NCBI RefSeq assembly: GCF_002953255.1
Contig: NZ_CP026498.1
Location: forward strand, 5,811,825 to 5,851,695
Reading direction: 5' to 3'
Source: Streptomyces sp. CB01881
GTDB lineage: Bacteria > Actinomycetota > Actinomycetes > Streptomycetales > Streptomycetaceae
Length of the DNA stretch: 39,871 nucleotides
Each line of letters opens with the position of its first letter. The first letter of the stretch is position 1. The notes below the pieces were generated by a model that worked only from the letters and a program-made list of their open reading frames with translations, ran no database searches and was not told the origin of the DNA. This document shows positions 26,805 through 34,835 of the stretch, one piece after another. The position numbers were made by a program, and so were the translations under genes.

Positions 26805-26834
26805 GGGCCGGTCCCCCCGGGGAGGGACCGGCCC
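26805..26834. terminator. 11-bp perfect hairpin
   Basis: GGGCCGGTCCC (26805-26815) pairs with GGGACCGGCCC (26824-26834) around an 8-nt loop. It lies between the CBS end and the promoter of the acidic protein gene and probably stops leftward transcription. The rest of the 524-nt gap 26760-27283 holds only hairpins and repeats; I see no gene. Confidence 0.6.
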
Positions 26835-26973
26835 GCCGTCTCCGCCGGGGCTCCCCCACCCGGGAGCCGCGGAGACGCGCCAAGCGGCGCGCTGGTTGTC
26901 GCAGGAGCCGCCGCACCCTGGTGACCGGCCGGAACCGGGCAGGGGCGGGACGACGGCGCCTCCTGTGACGGGC

Positions 26974-27002
26974 CCCTCCCGCCCGATGCCGGGCGGGGAG
27001 GG
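26974..27002. terminator. Hairpin, 12 bp with one bulge
   Basis: CCCTCCCGCCCG (26974-26985) pairs with 26990-27002 with a single extra base in the right arm and a 4-nt loop. A second candidate terminator downstream of CBS. Confidence 0.5.
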
Positions 27003-27206
27003 CGGACACAGCCGCCGGCTCTGGGCCGGCCGACGTGTCCGGAGATGACCGCGCCCGCCGGGGAGCCGCTCCCGGACGGTTGCCGTCGCCTCACTCGGCG
27101 TCTTGCCGTTGACCACCACGATGCCCGAGCGTTGTTAAGCGCGTGCTGCGAGCAGGTGACGCCGGTGTACCACTTCGCCCGTGAACGAACCCCGGCCGCC
27201 CGCTGC

Positions 27207-27243
<37 letters not shown>

Positions 27244-27283
27244 GGCGTCAGTGTCCCGCACGGCCCGGCCGGCTGAGCTGGCG

Positions 27284-28684
27284 TCAGTGCGCGGCGCGGC
27301 CGGCCAGGAAGCCCAGCAGGTCCTGGCGGGTGACGATGCCCTGCGGCTTGCCCTCCACCAGCACCACCGCGGCGTCGGCCTTCTCCAGCACGCTCATCAG
27401 GTTGGTGACCGTCTCACCCGAGCCGACCACCGGCAGCGGCTTGGACATCACCTTGTCCAGCGTGTCGGTCAGCTGGATCTCGTTGGCGAAGACGCCCTCC
27501 AGCAGCAGCTTCTCCGCCACCGACCCGATCACCTCGCCGGCCATGATGTCGGGGTGCCCGGCGCCCGGGGAGACCACCGGCATCTGCGAGACGCCGTACT
27601 CGCGCAGCACCCGGACCGCCTCGGCGACGGTCTCGTTCGGGTGCATGTGGACGAACTGCGGGATGCCCTCGTGCTCGATGGCGTCCTTGCGGGCCAGCAC
27701 CTCGCCGATGTGCGCCTCGTCGGTGGCCGAGGGCAGGAAGCCGTAGTCGGCCATCCAGTCGTCGTTGAAGATCTTGGACAGGTAGCCGCGGCCGCCGTCC
27801 GGCAGCAGCACGACCACGATGTCGTCCGGGCCGAGCCGCTTGGCGACCTCCAGCGCGGCCACCACGGCCATCCCGCAGGAGCCGCCGACCAGCAGGCCCT
27901 CCTCCTTGGCGAGGCGGCGGGTCATCTGGAACGAGTCCTTGTCGGAGACGGCCACGATCTCGTCCGCGACGTTGCGGTCGTAGGCGGTCGGCCAGAAGTC
28001 CTCGCCGACGCCCTCGACCAGGTACGGCCGGCCGGTGCCGCCCGAGTAGACCGAGCCCTCCGGGTCGGCGCCGACCACCTGGACCTTGCCGCCGGAGACC
28101 TCCTTCAGGTAGTTGCCGGTGCCGGAGATGGTGCCGCCGGTGCCGACGCCCGCCACGAAGTGGGTGATCTTCCCCTCGGTCTGCTCCCACAGCTCCGGGC
28201 CGGTGGAGTGGTAGTGCGAGGCCGGGTTTTCCGGGTTCGAGTACTGGTCCGGCTTCCAGGCGTTGGGCGTCTCACGGACCAGGCGGTCGGAGACGTTGTA
28301 GTACGAGTCCGGGTGCTCCGGGGCGACGGCGGTCGGGCAGACGACCACCTCGGCGCCGTAGGCACGCAGCGTGTTGATCTTGTCGGTGGACACCTTGTCC
28401 GGACAGACGAAGATGCACTTGTAGCCCTTCTGCTGGGCCACGATCGCCAGGCCGACCCCGGTGTTGCCGGAGGTCGGCTCGACGATGGTGCCGCCGGGCT
28501 TCAGCGCGCCCGAGGCCTCGGCGGCCTCGATCATGCGCATCGCGATCCGGTCCTTCACCGAGCCGCCGGGGTTGAAGTACTCGACCTTCGCCAGCACTGT
28601 CGCGCTGATGCCCTCGGTGACCTTGTTCAACTTGACCAGCGGCGTGTTGCCGACGAGGTCGATGATCGAGTTGCTGTACCGCAC
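27284..28684 (-). CDS. cbs: Cystathionine beta-synthase with C-terminal CBS domains
   Basis: Condenses homocysteine and serine to cystathionine, the first step of reverse transsulfuration. The 466-aa protein has PLP Lys44 in YFNPGGSVKDRIAMRM, EPTSGNTGVGLA, and the phosphate loop GVGTGGTISGTG. The Ser/homocysteine-type sequence ATAYDRNVAD-like DFWPTAYDRNV and GRGYLSKIFNDDWM fit CBS better than cysteine synthase. Residues about 340-466 contain two CBS regulatory motifs (ETVAEAVRVLREYGVSQMPVV and LVEGKPQGIVTRQDLLGFL). GTG 28684 follows GGGAGGA. Partner in the pathway may be metB at 17413-18567. Confidence 0.94.
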   Translation of the reverse strand: MRYSNSIIDLVGNTPLVKLNKVTEGISATVLAKVEYFNPGGSVKDRIAMRMIEAAEASGALKPGGTIVEPTSGNTGVGLAIVAQQKGYKCIFVCPDKVSTDKINTLRAYGAEVVVCPTAVAPEHPDSYYNVSDRLVRETPNAWKPDQYSNPENPASHYHSTGPELWEQTEGKITHFVAGVGTGGTISGTGNYLKEVSGGKVQVVGADPEGSVYSGGTGRPYLVEGVGEDFWPTAYDRNVADEIVAVSDKDSFQMTRRLAKEEGLLVGGSCGMAVVAALEVAKRLGPDDIVVVLLPDGGRGYLSKIFNDDWMADYGFLPSATDEAHIGEVLARKDAIEHEGIPQFVHMHPNETVAEAVRVLREYGVSQMPVVSPGAGHPDIMAGEVIGSVAEKLLLEGVFANEIQLTDTLDKVMSKPLPVVGSGETVTNLMSVLEKADAAVVLVEGKPQGIVTRQDLLGFLAGRAAH

Positions 28685-28932
28685 GGGGGTCCTCCCGGGA
28701 TGTGGGCATGCGAGTGCTTTCGGTACTGCAAAGCCTAGGGCGTGCCACCGGCCCCAGCCCGCCCTTGCGCCGCACCCGCCCCGCCGCCCCCGCCGCACCC
28801 GGCCGGCCCCGCGCCGCCGCCACGGATGGCCCACCCCCGTCGTAGCACGCCGCCAACGCGGGTAGGAGGGGTGTACAGGTGCACTGGAGAGGCCCCGCCG
28901 GGGGCGGCACGAGGACGTGAAGGGGGCACCGG

Positions 28933-30021
28933 ATGCCAGGGGCGCAGGAGTCGCGGGCCCGGGTGGCCCGCCGGATCGCGGCCGCCGCGGCGTACGGCGG
29001 CGGGGGGCTCGGCCTGCTGGGGGTGGGCCTGGTGGGCGTGCTGGTGACCGAGAGCAGGCTCGCCGTCCAGGCCATCGGCATCCTGGAGGGCGACCCTCCC
29101 AAGGCCGACGGCGTCTACGGCGAGGCCTTCGCCGACGGCGCCGACCCGCAGCCGCCCCTCGTCCTGGCCTTCCTCGGCGACTCCACCGCCGCCGGCCTCG
29201 GCGTGCTGCGGGCCCGCGAGACCCCGGGGGCGCTGCTCGCGGCGGGCCTGGCCTCGGTGGCCGAGCGGCCGGTCGAGCTGGTGAACGTGGCCCGCTCGGG
29301 CGGGCGCTCCGGCGACCTCTCCGGCCAGCTGGAGCTGGCCCTGCCGCACCACCCCGACATCGCCGTGATCATGATCGGCGCCAACGACGTCACCCGGCAC
29401 AGCCCGGCGCAGGTCGCGGTGCGCCAGCTCGGCGAGGCGGTCGCGGCGCTGCGCGCCAACGGCTGCGAGGTGGTGGTCGGCACCTGCCCGGACCTCGGCA
29501 CGATCAAGCCGGTGCGCCCGCCGCTGCGCTGGGTGGCCCGTCGGCTGAGCCGGCAGCTGGCGGCCGCGCAGACCATCGCCGTGGTGGAGGCGGGCGGCCG
29601 GACGGTGTCGCTGGGCTCGCTGCTCGGGCCGGAGTTCGCGGCACGCCCGGAGATGTTCGCCGCCGACCGCTACCACCCCTCCGCCCAGGGCTACGCGACG
29701 GCGGCGATGGCGGTACTGCCCTCGCTCTGCGCCGTGCTCGGCCTCTGGCCCGAGGAGGAGCGCCCGGCCGGCCCGGTGCCCGGCGAGGCGGTGCTGCCGG
29801 TGGCGGTCGCCGCGGCGGCCGCGGCCGGCCGGGCCGGCACCGAGGTGGCGGCGGTCGGCGCCGAGGGCGCGGCCCGGCGCTGGGCGATGCTGCGGCACCG
29901 GCTGCGGGTCGGCCTGCCGGGCACCCCGACGGCGGTTCCGGCGGCGGAACCGCAGGCAGGGCCGGTGGCGGAGGACGGGAATACGTCGGCCAGCTCACAC
30001 GCTGGGGCGGGTGACGCCTGA
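28933..30021 (+). CDS. Membrane-anchored SGNH/GDSL hydrolase
   Basis: A 362-aa protein. An N-terminal signal anchor (about 17-40) precedes an SGNH domain: block I FLGDSTAAGLGVL (nucleophile Ser), a Gly in NVARSGGRSGDL, block III MIGANDVTRHS (Asn), and block V DRYHPSAQGY (Asp-x-x-His). The C-terminal about 100 residues are Ala/Gly/Pro-rich and likely disordered. It probably acts outside the membrane as an esterase or lipase on lipids or acylated polymers; substrate unknown. ATG 28933 has AAGGGGG upstream. Divergent from CBS (248-nt gap). Confidence 0.9.
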   Translation: MPGAQESRARVARRIAAAAAYGGGGLGLLGVGLVGVLVTESRLAVQAIGILEGDPPKADGVYGEAFADGADPQPPLVLAFLGDSTAAGLGVLRARETPGALLAAGLASVAERPVELVNVARSGGRSGDLSGQLELALPHHPDIAVIMIGANDVTRHSPAQVAVRQLGEAVAALRANGCEVVVGTCPDLGTIKPVRPPLRWVARRLSRQLAAAQTIAVVEAGGRTVSLGSLLGPEFAARPEMFAADRYHPSAQGYATAAMAVLPSLCAVLGLWPEEERPAGPVPGEAVLPVAVAAAAAAGRAGTEVAAVGAEGAARRWAMLRHRLRVGLPGTPTAVPAAEPQAGPVAEDGNTSASSHAGAGDA

Positions 30022-30141
30022 ACTACCAGGCGGTAACTTTCCTCCCGGACGTCCGCGTCCGACCGGCCCCCGCGGCCGGGCGGCCGCCGGGGCGCCCCAG
30101 CCCGAAGGACAGTCCGAAGGTCACTCAGCGAGGAGCCCGCC

Positions 30142-31362
30142 ATGCCCGAAGCCGTTATCGTCAGCGCCGCCCGTTCGCCGATCGGCCGGGCCTTCAAGGG
30201 CTCGCTCAAGGACGTCCGCCCGGACGACCTGACCGCGCACATCATCGGCGCCGCGCTGGCCAAGGTGCCCCAGCTCGACCCGCGCGAGATCGACGACCTG
30301 ATGCTGGGCTGCGGCCTGCCCGGCGGGGAGCAGGGCCACAACCTGGCCCGCATCGTGGCCGTCCAGATGGGCATGGACTACCTGCCCGGCGCCACCATCA
30401 CCCGCTACTGCTCCTCCTCGCTGCAGACCACGCGGATGGCGCTGCACGCGATCAAGGCCGGCGAGGGCGACGTCTTCATCTCGGCCGGCGTGGAGACCGT
30501 CTCGCGCAGCGTCAACGGCACGTCCGACGGCATGCCGGGCACCATGAACCCGCTCTTCGACGAGGCCCAGGCCCGCACCGCCAAGCGCGCCGAGGAGGGC
30601 GGCGGCGAGTGGCACGACCCGCGCGAGGACGGCCTGGTGCCGGACGCCTACATCGCGATGGGCCAGACCGCGGAGAACCTCGCCGCGCTCAAGGGCATCA
30701 CCCGCGCCGAGCAGGACGAGTTCGGCGTCCGCTCGCAGAACCTCGCCGAGGCGGCCATCAAGGCCGGCTTCTGGGAGCGCGAGATCACCCCGGTCACGCT
30801 GCCGGACGGCACCGTGGTCAGCACCGACGACGGCCCGCGCGCGGGCGTCACCCTGGAGGGCGTCTCCGGCCTGAAGCCGGTGTTCCGCCCGGACGGCACC
30901 GTGACCGCCGGTAACTGCTGCCCGCTGAACGACGGCGCCGCCGCGCTGGTCATCATGTCCGACACCAAGGCCCGCGAGCTGGGCATCACCCCGCTCGCCC
31001 GGGTGGTCTCCACCGGCGTCAGCGGCCTCTCCCCCGAGATCATGGGCTACGGCCCGGTCGAGGCCTCGAAGCAGGCGCTCAAGCGCGCCGGGCTCTCCAT
31101 CGGCGACATCGACCTGGTCGAGATCAACGAGGCGTTCGCGGCGCAGGTCATCCCCTCCTACCGCGACCTGGGCATCGACCTGGACCGCCTGAACGTCAAC
31201 GGCGGCGCGATCGCGGTGGGCCACCCCTTCGGCATGACCGGTGCCCGGATCACCACCACCCTGATCAACTCGCTGCAGTGGCACGACAAGCAGTTCGGCC
31301 TGGAGACCATGTGCGTCGGCGGCGGCCAGGGCATGGCGATGGTCATCGAGCGCCTCAGCTGA
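30142..31362 (+). CDS. Acetyl-CoA C-acyltransferase (thiolase)
   Basis: A 406-aa cytosolic thiolase that either condenses acyl-CoAs or cleaves 3-ketoacyl-CoA in beta-oxidation. Nucleophile Cys90 lies in [16 protein letters not shown], the catalytic His in [19 protein letters not shown], and the second Cys in [21 protein letters not shown] [10 protein letters not shown]. It starts [22 protein letters not shown], usual for the FadA type. GAGGAG precedes the ATG. It is separated from the SGNH gene by 120 nt and followed by a strong terminator, so it is probably transcribed alone. No paired 3-hydroxyacyl-CoA dehydrogenase gene is adjacent, so its pathway is not fixed. Confidence 0.95.
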   Translation: MPEAVIVSAARSPIGRAFKGSLKDVRPDDLTAHIIGAALAKVPQLDPREIDDLMLGCGLPGGEQGHNLARIVAVQMGMDYLPGATITRYCSSSLQTTRMALHAIKAGEGDVFISAGVETVSRSVNGTSDGMPGTMNPLFDEAQARTAKRAEEGGGEWHDPREDGLVPDAYIAMGQTAENLAALKGITRAEQDEFGVRSQNLAEAAIKAGFWEREITPVTLPDGTVVSTDDGPRAGVTLEGVSGLKPVFRPDGTVTAGNCCPLNDGAAALVIMSDTKARELGITPLARVVSTGVSGLSPEIMGYGPVEASKQALKRAGLSIGDIDLVEINEAFAAQVIPSYRDLGIDLDRLNVNGGAIAVGHPFGMTGARITTTLINSLQWHDKQFGLETMCVGGGQGMAMVIERLS

Positions 31363-31430
31363 CCTCCGCGTCACCGGTGCGTCAACCCCGAAGGGTCCAG
31401 ACCACCCATTTGGAGTGACGCTGCGTAATT

Positions 31431-31473
31431 GAGGGCCGGATCACACCGCGAGGTCGATCCGGCCCTCTTTTCT
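31431..31473 (+). terminator. Rho-independent terminator after the thiolase gene
   Basis: A perfect 12-bp stem (GAGGGCCGGATC 31431-31442 with 31456-31467) and 13-nt loop are followed by TTTTCTT. The clearest intrinsic terminator in the window. Confidence 0.9.
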
Positions 31474-31499
31474 TCCGAATCCCGACCGGAAATCGACAG

Positions 31500-31521
31500 T
31501 GCGGAGCGGATCAACTCCGCA
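31500..31521. promoter_or_regulatory. Inverted repeat in the AT-rich promoter region of the next gene
   Basis: TGCGGAG-8 nt-CTCCGCA forms perfect 7-bp arms. Further downstream are GGACAA repeats 19 nt apart (31551, 31570) and GTGTTA (31532) with its complement TAACAC (31597). The stretch 31475-31620 is notably AT-rich for this genome and must hold the promoter of the gene at 31663; I could not assign a -35/-10 pair. Confidence 0.45.
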
Positions 31522-31662
31522 GCGTAGAGCGGTGTTACCTAACAATTTGGGGACAAGAGCGAAAGTCTCGGACAAATTAGACATTCGCCACTGCGATAAC
31601 ACCCCCGCATGCGGCAGTGTGGAGATGTAACCCCGTTCCGCTCCTCCCTAGGAGTACGTTCC

Positions 31663-32622
31663 GTGAGCGCCGTCTACACCATCCTGCTGCTGATCCTGAT
31701 CACCGTGTCGACCGCCGCCCTGCTCCGCCTCCGGGGACTCTCCCGCCGGCTGGACGCGCAGGCCGCGGCCTCCGCAGGGCCCGCACCGGTCGACGAGGCC
31801 GCGATACGCCGGGCCGTCGCCGAGGCACTCGCCGCCGACCGCGAGCGGGAGATCACCGAGGCCCGGGCCTTCTGGGCCGAGCAGGAGGCCCGCGCGGCCG
31901 AGGACGCGCCACTGTTCGACTCCCCGTTCGCGAGCGTGCTCGGCACCACCGACGAGTGGCCGCTCTTCTTCCCCCGGCCGACCGGCCCGCAGGACGCCGC
32001 CGACAACGCGGGCACCATGGACCCGGAGTTCGGCGAGGCGCTGCGCTCCGCGCTGGAGGACCTGATCAACGAGGGCGGCACCGGCCCCGCCGAGGCCGGC
32101 CCCGAGGGCGGCGCCCCGCTGCGCCCCGGCCACCCGGCCGGTGCGTCCGCCCCGGCCGGCGAGTCCGGCGGCGACGCCCGGGCCCGACGCGAGGCCGACC
32201 TGCTGGCCACCGGCCTGGAGGCCGGGCTGCTGGACGCCGAGCCGGCCGTCGAGGACGCCCCCGCGGCCGCCCCCGACCCGCGCCGCCACCCCTCGCACCC
32301 CGACTTCGTACCCAGCCAGGCGCCGTCCCGCGAGTGGACCGACACCCGCCTGACCACCCTCGCCGAGGAGGGCGTGGCCCTGGTGGACGTCCGCCCCGGC
32401 CCGCTCGGCACCCTGGACGTGTACGCCTTCGCCGACGGCACCACGCTCTGCGTCGCCCCCGGTGACCGCGAGGCCGCCTACCGGCTGATCGACGCCGTCC
32501 GGGCCGGCGCGGACGTCCGGCTGCTCGGCGGCTCGCGGTTCTCCGGCTCGTACTCGCTGACCTTCTCCACCGACGAGGACGCCGTCTACGTGCTCGCCGA
32601 CCGGGTGGTCGCCAGCATCTGA
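31663..32622 (+). CDS. Membrane-anchored protein of unknown function
   Basis: A 319-aa product. One N-terminal helix (AVYTILLLILITVSTAALL) precedes a short charged helix (DEAAIRRAVAEALAADREREITEARAFWAEQEAR, possible coiled coil) and a long acidic Pro/Gly/Ala linker (about 150-235). A compact C-terminal domain follows, with HPSHPDFVPSQAPSREWTDTRLTTLAEEGVALVDVRPGPLGTLDVYAFADGTTLCVAPGD and a beta-rich end. No family recognised. GTG 31663 has AGGAG 8 nt upstream; the earlier ATG at 31609 has no such site. The 190-nt AT-rich leader upstream is unusual. Confidence 0.85.
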   Translation: MSAVYTILLLILITVSTAALLRLRGLSRRLDAQAAASAGPAPVDEAAIRRAVAEALAADREREITEARAFWAEQEARAAEDAPLFDSPFASVLGTTDEWPLFFPRPTGPQDAADNAGTMDPEFGEALRSALEDLINEGGTGPAEAGPEGGAPLRPGHPAGASAPAGESGGDARARREADLLATGLEAGLLDAEPAVEDAPAAAPDPRRHPSHPDFVPSQAPSREWTDTRLTTLAEEGVALVDVRPGPLGTLDVYAFADGTTLCVAPGDREAAYRLIDAVRAGADVRLLGGSRFSGSYSLTFSTDEDAVYVLADRVVASI

Positions 32623-32658
32623 CGCCGGGCACGACGACACGGGGCGGACGCCGCGCCA

Positions 32659-32701
32659 GGAGGCCGGCCGGATCATGGGGTTACCGATCCGGCCGGCCTC
32701 C
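32659..32701. terminator. 16-bp perfect hairpin, bidirectional
   Basis: The arms 32659-32674 and 32686-32701 are perfect reverse complements with an 11-nt loop. It lies between the convergent genes ending at 32622 and 32825. Confidence 0.75.
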
Positions 32702-32737
32702 GGCGTTCCAGCCGCTCGTCGCTCTCCTCGCCCGGCG

Positions 32738-32769
32738 TTGCGGCCGTTCGTCGTTGCGGCCGTTCGTCG
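32738..32769. repeat. 16-bp perfect tandem duplication
   Basis: TTGCGGCCGTTCGTCG occurs at 32738-32753 and again at 32754-32769. A related sequence (GCCGCTCGTCGCTCT) starts near 32711, so this looks like an expanding and decaying intergenic repeat. Confidence 0.85.
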
Positions 32770-32824
32770 CTCTGCCGCCCGCCGTGCCGGTCGCCCGCGG
32801 TTCCGGGGTCCGCCCGACCGGGGC

Positions 32825-33202
32825 TCAGCCGCAGAGCGCGGCCGTCGCGTTCACCCCGGCCAGCGCCCCGGCGAGCACCGCCGCGGCCGGCGCGGGACCG
32901 CCCAGCGCCTCCGGGAGTGCCACCTCCGCGTCGTCCGGCAGTGCCGCCAGCGCGGCCGCCAGGTCGTGCCCGGCCACCGACAGCTGGTCACCGACCGCGA
33001 AGGCCCCGGCGTCCGGGAACTCCCGCACCGGCCCGCCCTCGGCGGCCTGCGCCACCGCGGCCAGCCGGGAGGCCAGGGCCAGCGCGGCCGCCGCCCGTGA
33101 GGGGTGGCCAGGCACGGCGCCCAGCAGGCGGCTCTGCGGCATGGAGCGGAAACGATCCGCCAGGGAGTCGACGGCCTCGACCAGGGGCTGTGCTTCGGAC
33201 AT
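32825..33202 (-). CDS. Small Ala-rich protein of unknown function
   Basis: A 125-aa, helical, Ala/Leu-rich protein starting MSEAQPLVEAVDSLADRFRSMPQSRLLG and containing REFPDAGAFAVGDQLSVAGHDLAAAL. No membrane segment or known motif. ATG 33202 has no Shine-Dalgarno, but TAGGCT lies 6 nt upstream, so leaderless translation is likely. Homologues seem widespread in streptomycetes (recollection), with no assigned role. Confidence 0.8.
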   Translation of the reverse strand: MSEAQPLVEAVDSLADRFRSMPQSRLLGAVPGHPSRAAAALALASRLAAVAQAAEGGPVREFPDAGAFAVGDQLSVAGHDLAAALAALPDDAEVALPEALGGPAPAAAVLAGALAGVNATAALCG

Positions 33203-33208
33203 GCAGTG

Positions 33209-33214
33209 AGCCTA
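33209..33214 (-). promoter_or_regulatory. Likely -10 element (TAGGCT) for a leaderless mRNA
   Basis: TAGGCT on the minus strand, 6 nt before the ATG at 33202, with no ribosome-binding site between. Second such case in the window. Confidence 0.45.
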
Positions 33215-33222
33215 ACCAAGAG

Positions 33223-33261
33223 CCGCCGGGCCCCGGGGCGTGTGGCCCCGGGACCCGGCGG
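33223..33261. terminator. 17-bp hairpin with one mismatch after the Bax-inhibitor gene
   Basis: The arms 33223-33239 and 33245-33261 pair with one mismatch and a 5-nt loop. It lies 30 nt downstream of the Bax-inhibitor stop (33291, minus) and just before the promoter of the next gene; TCTT follows the stem on the minus strand. Confidence 0.75.
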
Positions 33262-33290
33262 TGCTTCAGCAGTGCTTCAACGGCACGGGA

Positions 33291-34193
33291 TCAGTCGTCG
33301 CCGCGCAGGATCGCGATCAGCCGCAGCATCTCGATGTAGATCCAGACCAGCGAGAGGGTGAGCCCGAAGGCGGCCCGCCAGGCCTCCTTCTGCGGGGCGC
33401 CCTGCGCGATGGCCTCCTCGACGGCGGCGAAGTCCAGCGAGAGGAAGAACGCGCCGAGGCCGATGCCGACCAGGCCGACCACGATGCCCAGCGGGCCCGC
33501 GCGCAGCCCCATGTCCGCGCCGAACATCGACGCGACCATGTTGATCATCAGCAGCAGCACGAAGCCCATGGCGATCGAGATGCCGATCCGGGTGTAGCGC
33601 GGGGTGACCCGGATCCGGCCGCTCTTGTAGCCGATCAGCATCGCCGCGAAGACCGCCGCCGTCCCCAGCACCGCCTGGATCGCGATGCCCTCCCAGATGG
33701 TGTCGAAGACGTGTGTCACCGCACCGAGGGCGAAGCCCTCCAGGCCCGCGTAGAGCAGGATCAGCGGCGGGCTGACGCTCCGCTTGAAGGAGATCACCAT
33801 GCCGACGACGAAGGCCACCAGGCCTGCGCCCACGGCGACGCCGTAGTTCTCGGCCGGCAGCGCGAACCAGGCCAGCGCGCCGGCGGCGACCAGGGTGAGC
33901 AGCGTCATCGCGGTGCGCGCGACCACGTCGTCGAGCGTCATCCGCCCCGTCGCCAGCGGACCGGCGGACGGCGCCCGGTACATCTCCACCAGCTGCTCGT
34001 CCGTCAGCTGCTGCTGACCCGGGGCCTGCTGTGCGTACGGGTTGTTGTCGTACGGGTTGGTGCCGTACGGGTTGCTCTGACCGTAGGGGTTGCCGCCGGA
34101 CGGGCTCCCGGCCTGCGTGGTGCCGAAACCCGCGTAGCCGGACTCGCGGGTGAACGACCCCTCCCGCGAGAAGACCGGGTTGCTGCTTCTCAT
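33291..34193 (-). CDS. Bax inhibitor-1 / YccA family membrane protein
   Basis: A 300-aa protein with seven helices, related to bacterial YccA/YbhL and the TMBIM channel-like family. The C-terminal half has FKRSVSPPLILLYAGLEGFALGAVTHVF, SLDFAAVEEAIAQGAPQKEAWRAAFGLTLSLVWIYIEMLRLIAI, which carry the conserved charged residues. The first about 65 residues are soluble with four NPY repeats (GGNPYGQSNPYGTNPYDNNPY), a Pro/Tyr/Asn-rich tail common in actinobacterial members. ATG 34193 has GGAGGG upstream. Physiological role in bacteria is poorly defined; membrane proton/calcium leak or FtsH modulation are known possibilities for relatives. Confidence 0.92.
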   Translation of the reverse strand: MRSSNPVFSREGSFTRESGYAGFGTTQAGSPSGGNPYGQSNPYGTNPYDNNPYAQQAPGQQQLTDEQLVEMYRAPSAGPLATGRMTLDDVVARTAMTLLTLVAAGALAWFALPAENYGVAVGAGLVAFVVGMVISFKRSVSPPLILLYAGLEGFALGAVTHVFDTIWEGIAIQAVLGTAAVFAAMLIGYKSGRIRVTPRYTRIGISIAMGFVLLLMINMVASMFGADMGLRAGPLGIVVGLVGIGLGAFFLSLDFAAVEEAIAQGAPQKEAWRAAFGLTLSLVWIYIEMLRLIAILRGDD

Positions 34194-34337
34194 TGCTCAT
34201 TCCCTCCGTGGCGGTACTGCACCGCCCGAACCACAAGGGTAATGGCTTGGCAAAAAAATGGGGATACGCCGCGAGGAGGATCCGGTGAACGGCAACCGGC
34301 GGGGACGCCGGATCGGCGCCCCCGCCGGTGAGAGCGG

Positions 34338-34419
34338 TGCCCGGAGCCGGACTCGAACCGGCACGGCCTCTCGGCCAAGCAGTTTTAAGCTGCCCGTGTC
34401 TGCGTTCCACCATCCGGGC
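34338..34419 (-). tRNA. bldA: tRNA-Leu, anticodon UAA (bldA tRNA)
   Basis: On the minus strand the gene begins GCCCGGA (34419-34413) and ends TCCGGGC plus discriminator A (34339-34345 complement, 34338), giving a 7-bp acceptor stem. The anticodon loop CTTAAAA gives TAA (complement of 34385-34387) between GCAG and CTGC. A long variable arm (GGCC-GAGA-GGCC) marks class II, and the T arm is GCCGG-TTCGAGT-CCGGC. CCA is not encoded. UUA is the rarest codon in streptomycetes, and this tRNA gates translation of developmental and antibiotic genes. The 144 nt on its 3' side (34194-34337) hold no other feature. Confidence 0.95.
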
Positions 34420-34483
34420 GTCCCGTGGACCGGCCCGGCGGTGACGGGGAGTGCTGTTCCGACTCCGTCCCGGGCCATGCCTG

Positions 34484-34489
34484 AGCCTA
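34484..34489 (-). promoter_or_regulatory. Candidate -10 (TAGGCT) for bldA
   Basis: TAGGCT lies 65 nt upstream of the mature tRNA 5' end on the minus strand, implying a leader of about 57 nt removed by RNase P. No matching -35. Confidence 0.35.
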
Positions 34490-34647
34490 GTCGCCCGCAA
34501 CGCCCTTTCGCATGTTCCCAGCCAGGGAAGTTGTCATGTTTCCTTGCCATCTGACGAATAGTTCGTGATTTGGCCATGCGAGGCGCGCTATCCGGCCACG
34601 GAGCCCCAATCAGGGTCGGCGTCATACCGGAGGATGAGGGCTTTACC

Positions 34648-34663
34648 TGGGCGTACGCCCAGC
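34648..34663. promoter_or_regulatory. 16-bp perfect palindrome upstream of the FtsE/FtsX-like operon
   Basis: CTGGGCGTACGCCCAG is identical on both strands. It lies 172 nt before the ATPase start. The same gap holds ACGAA-TAG-TTCGT (34554-34566) and two GACGAATA copies (34553, 34691). The 416-nt gap 34420-34835 thus contains the promoters of bldA and of this operon, with no further gene seen. Confidence 0.5.
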
Positions 34664-34835
34664 GGTGGTCAGGCCAACCGTCCGGCGGAGCGACGAATAA
34701 CCATGATCACGTGGCCGAGCATTGAGGTACGGCCGGAAGCCCCCGGGGCCCGGCCGTCCGACGACCTCCCGCCGGCCCCGGCACCGTCCGCAGCCCGCGC
34801 CCCGCCCGCAGCCCGCGAACCCAAGGAGCACCCCC

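Noticed and set aside
31475..31662. c-di-AMP (ydaO) or other known riboswitch in the AT-rich leader
   Set aside because: I could not match any known consensus; reported only as an unusual leader.
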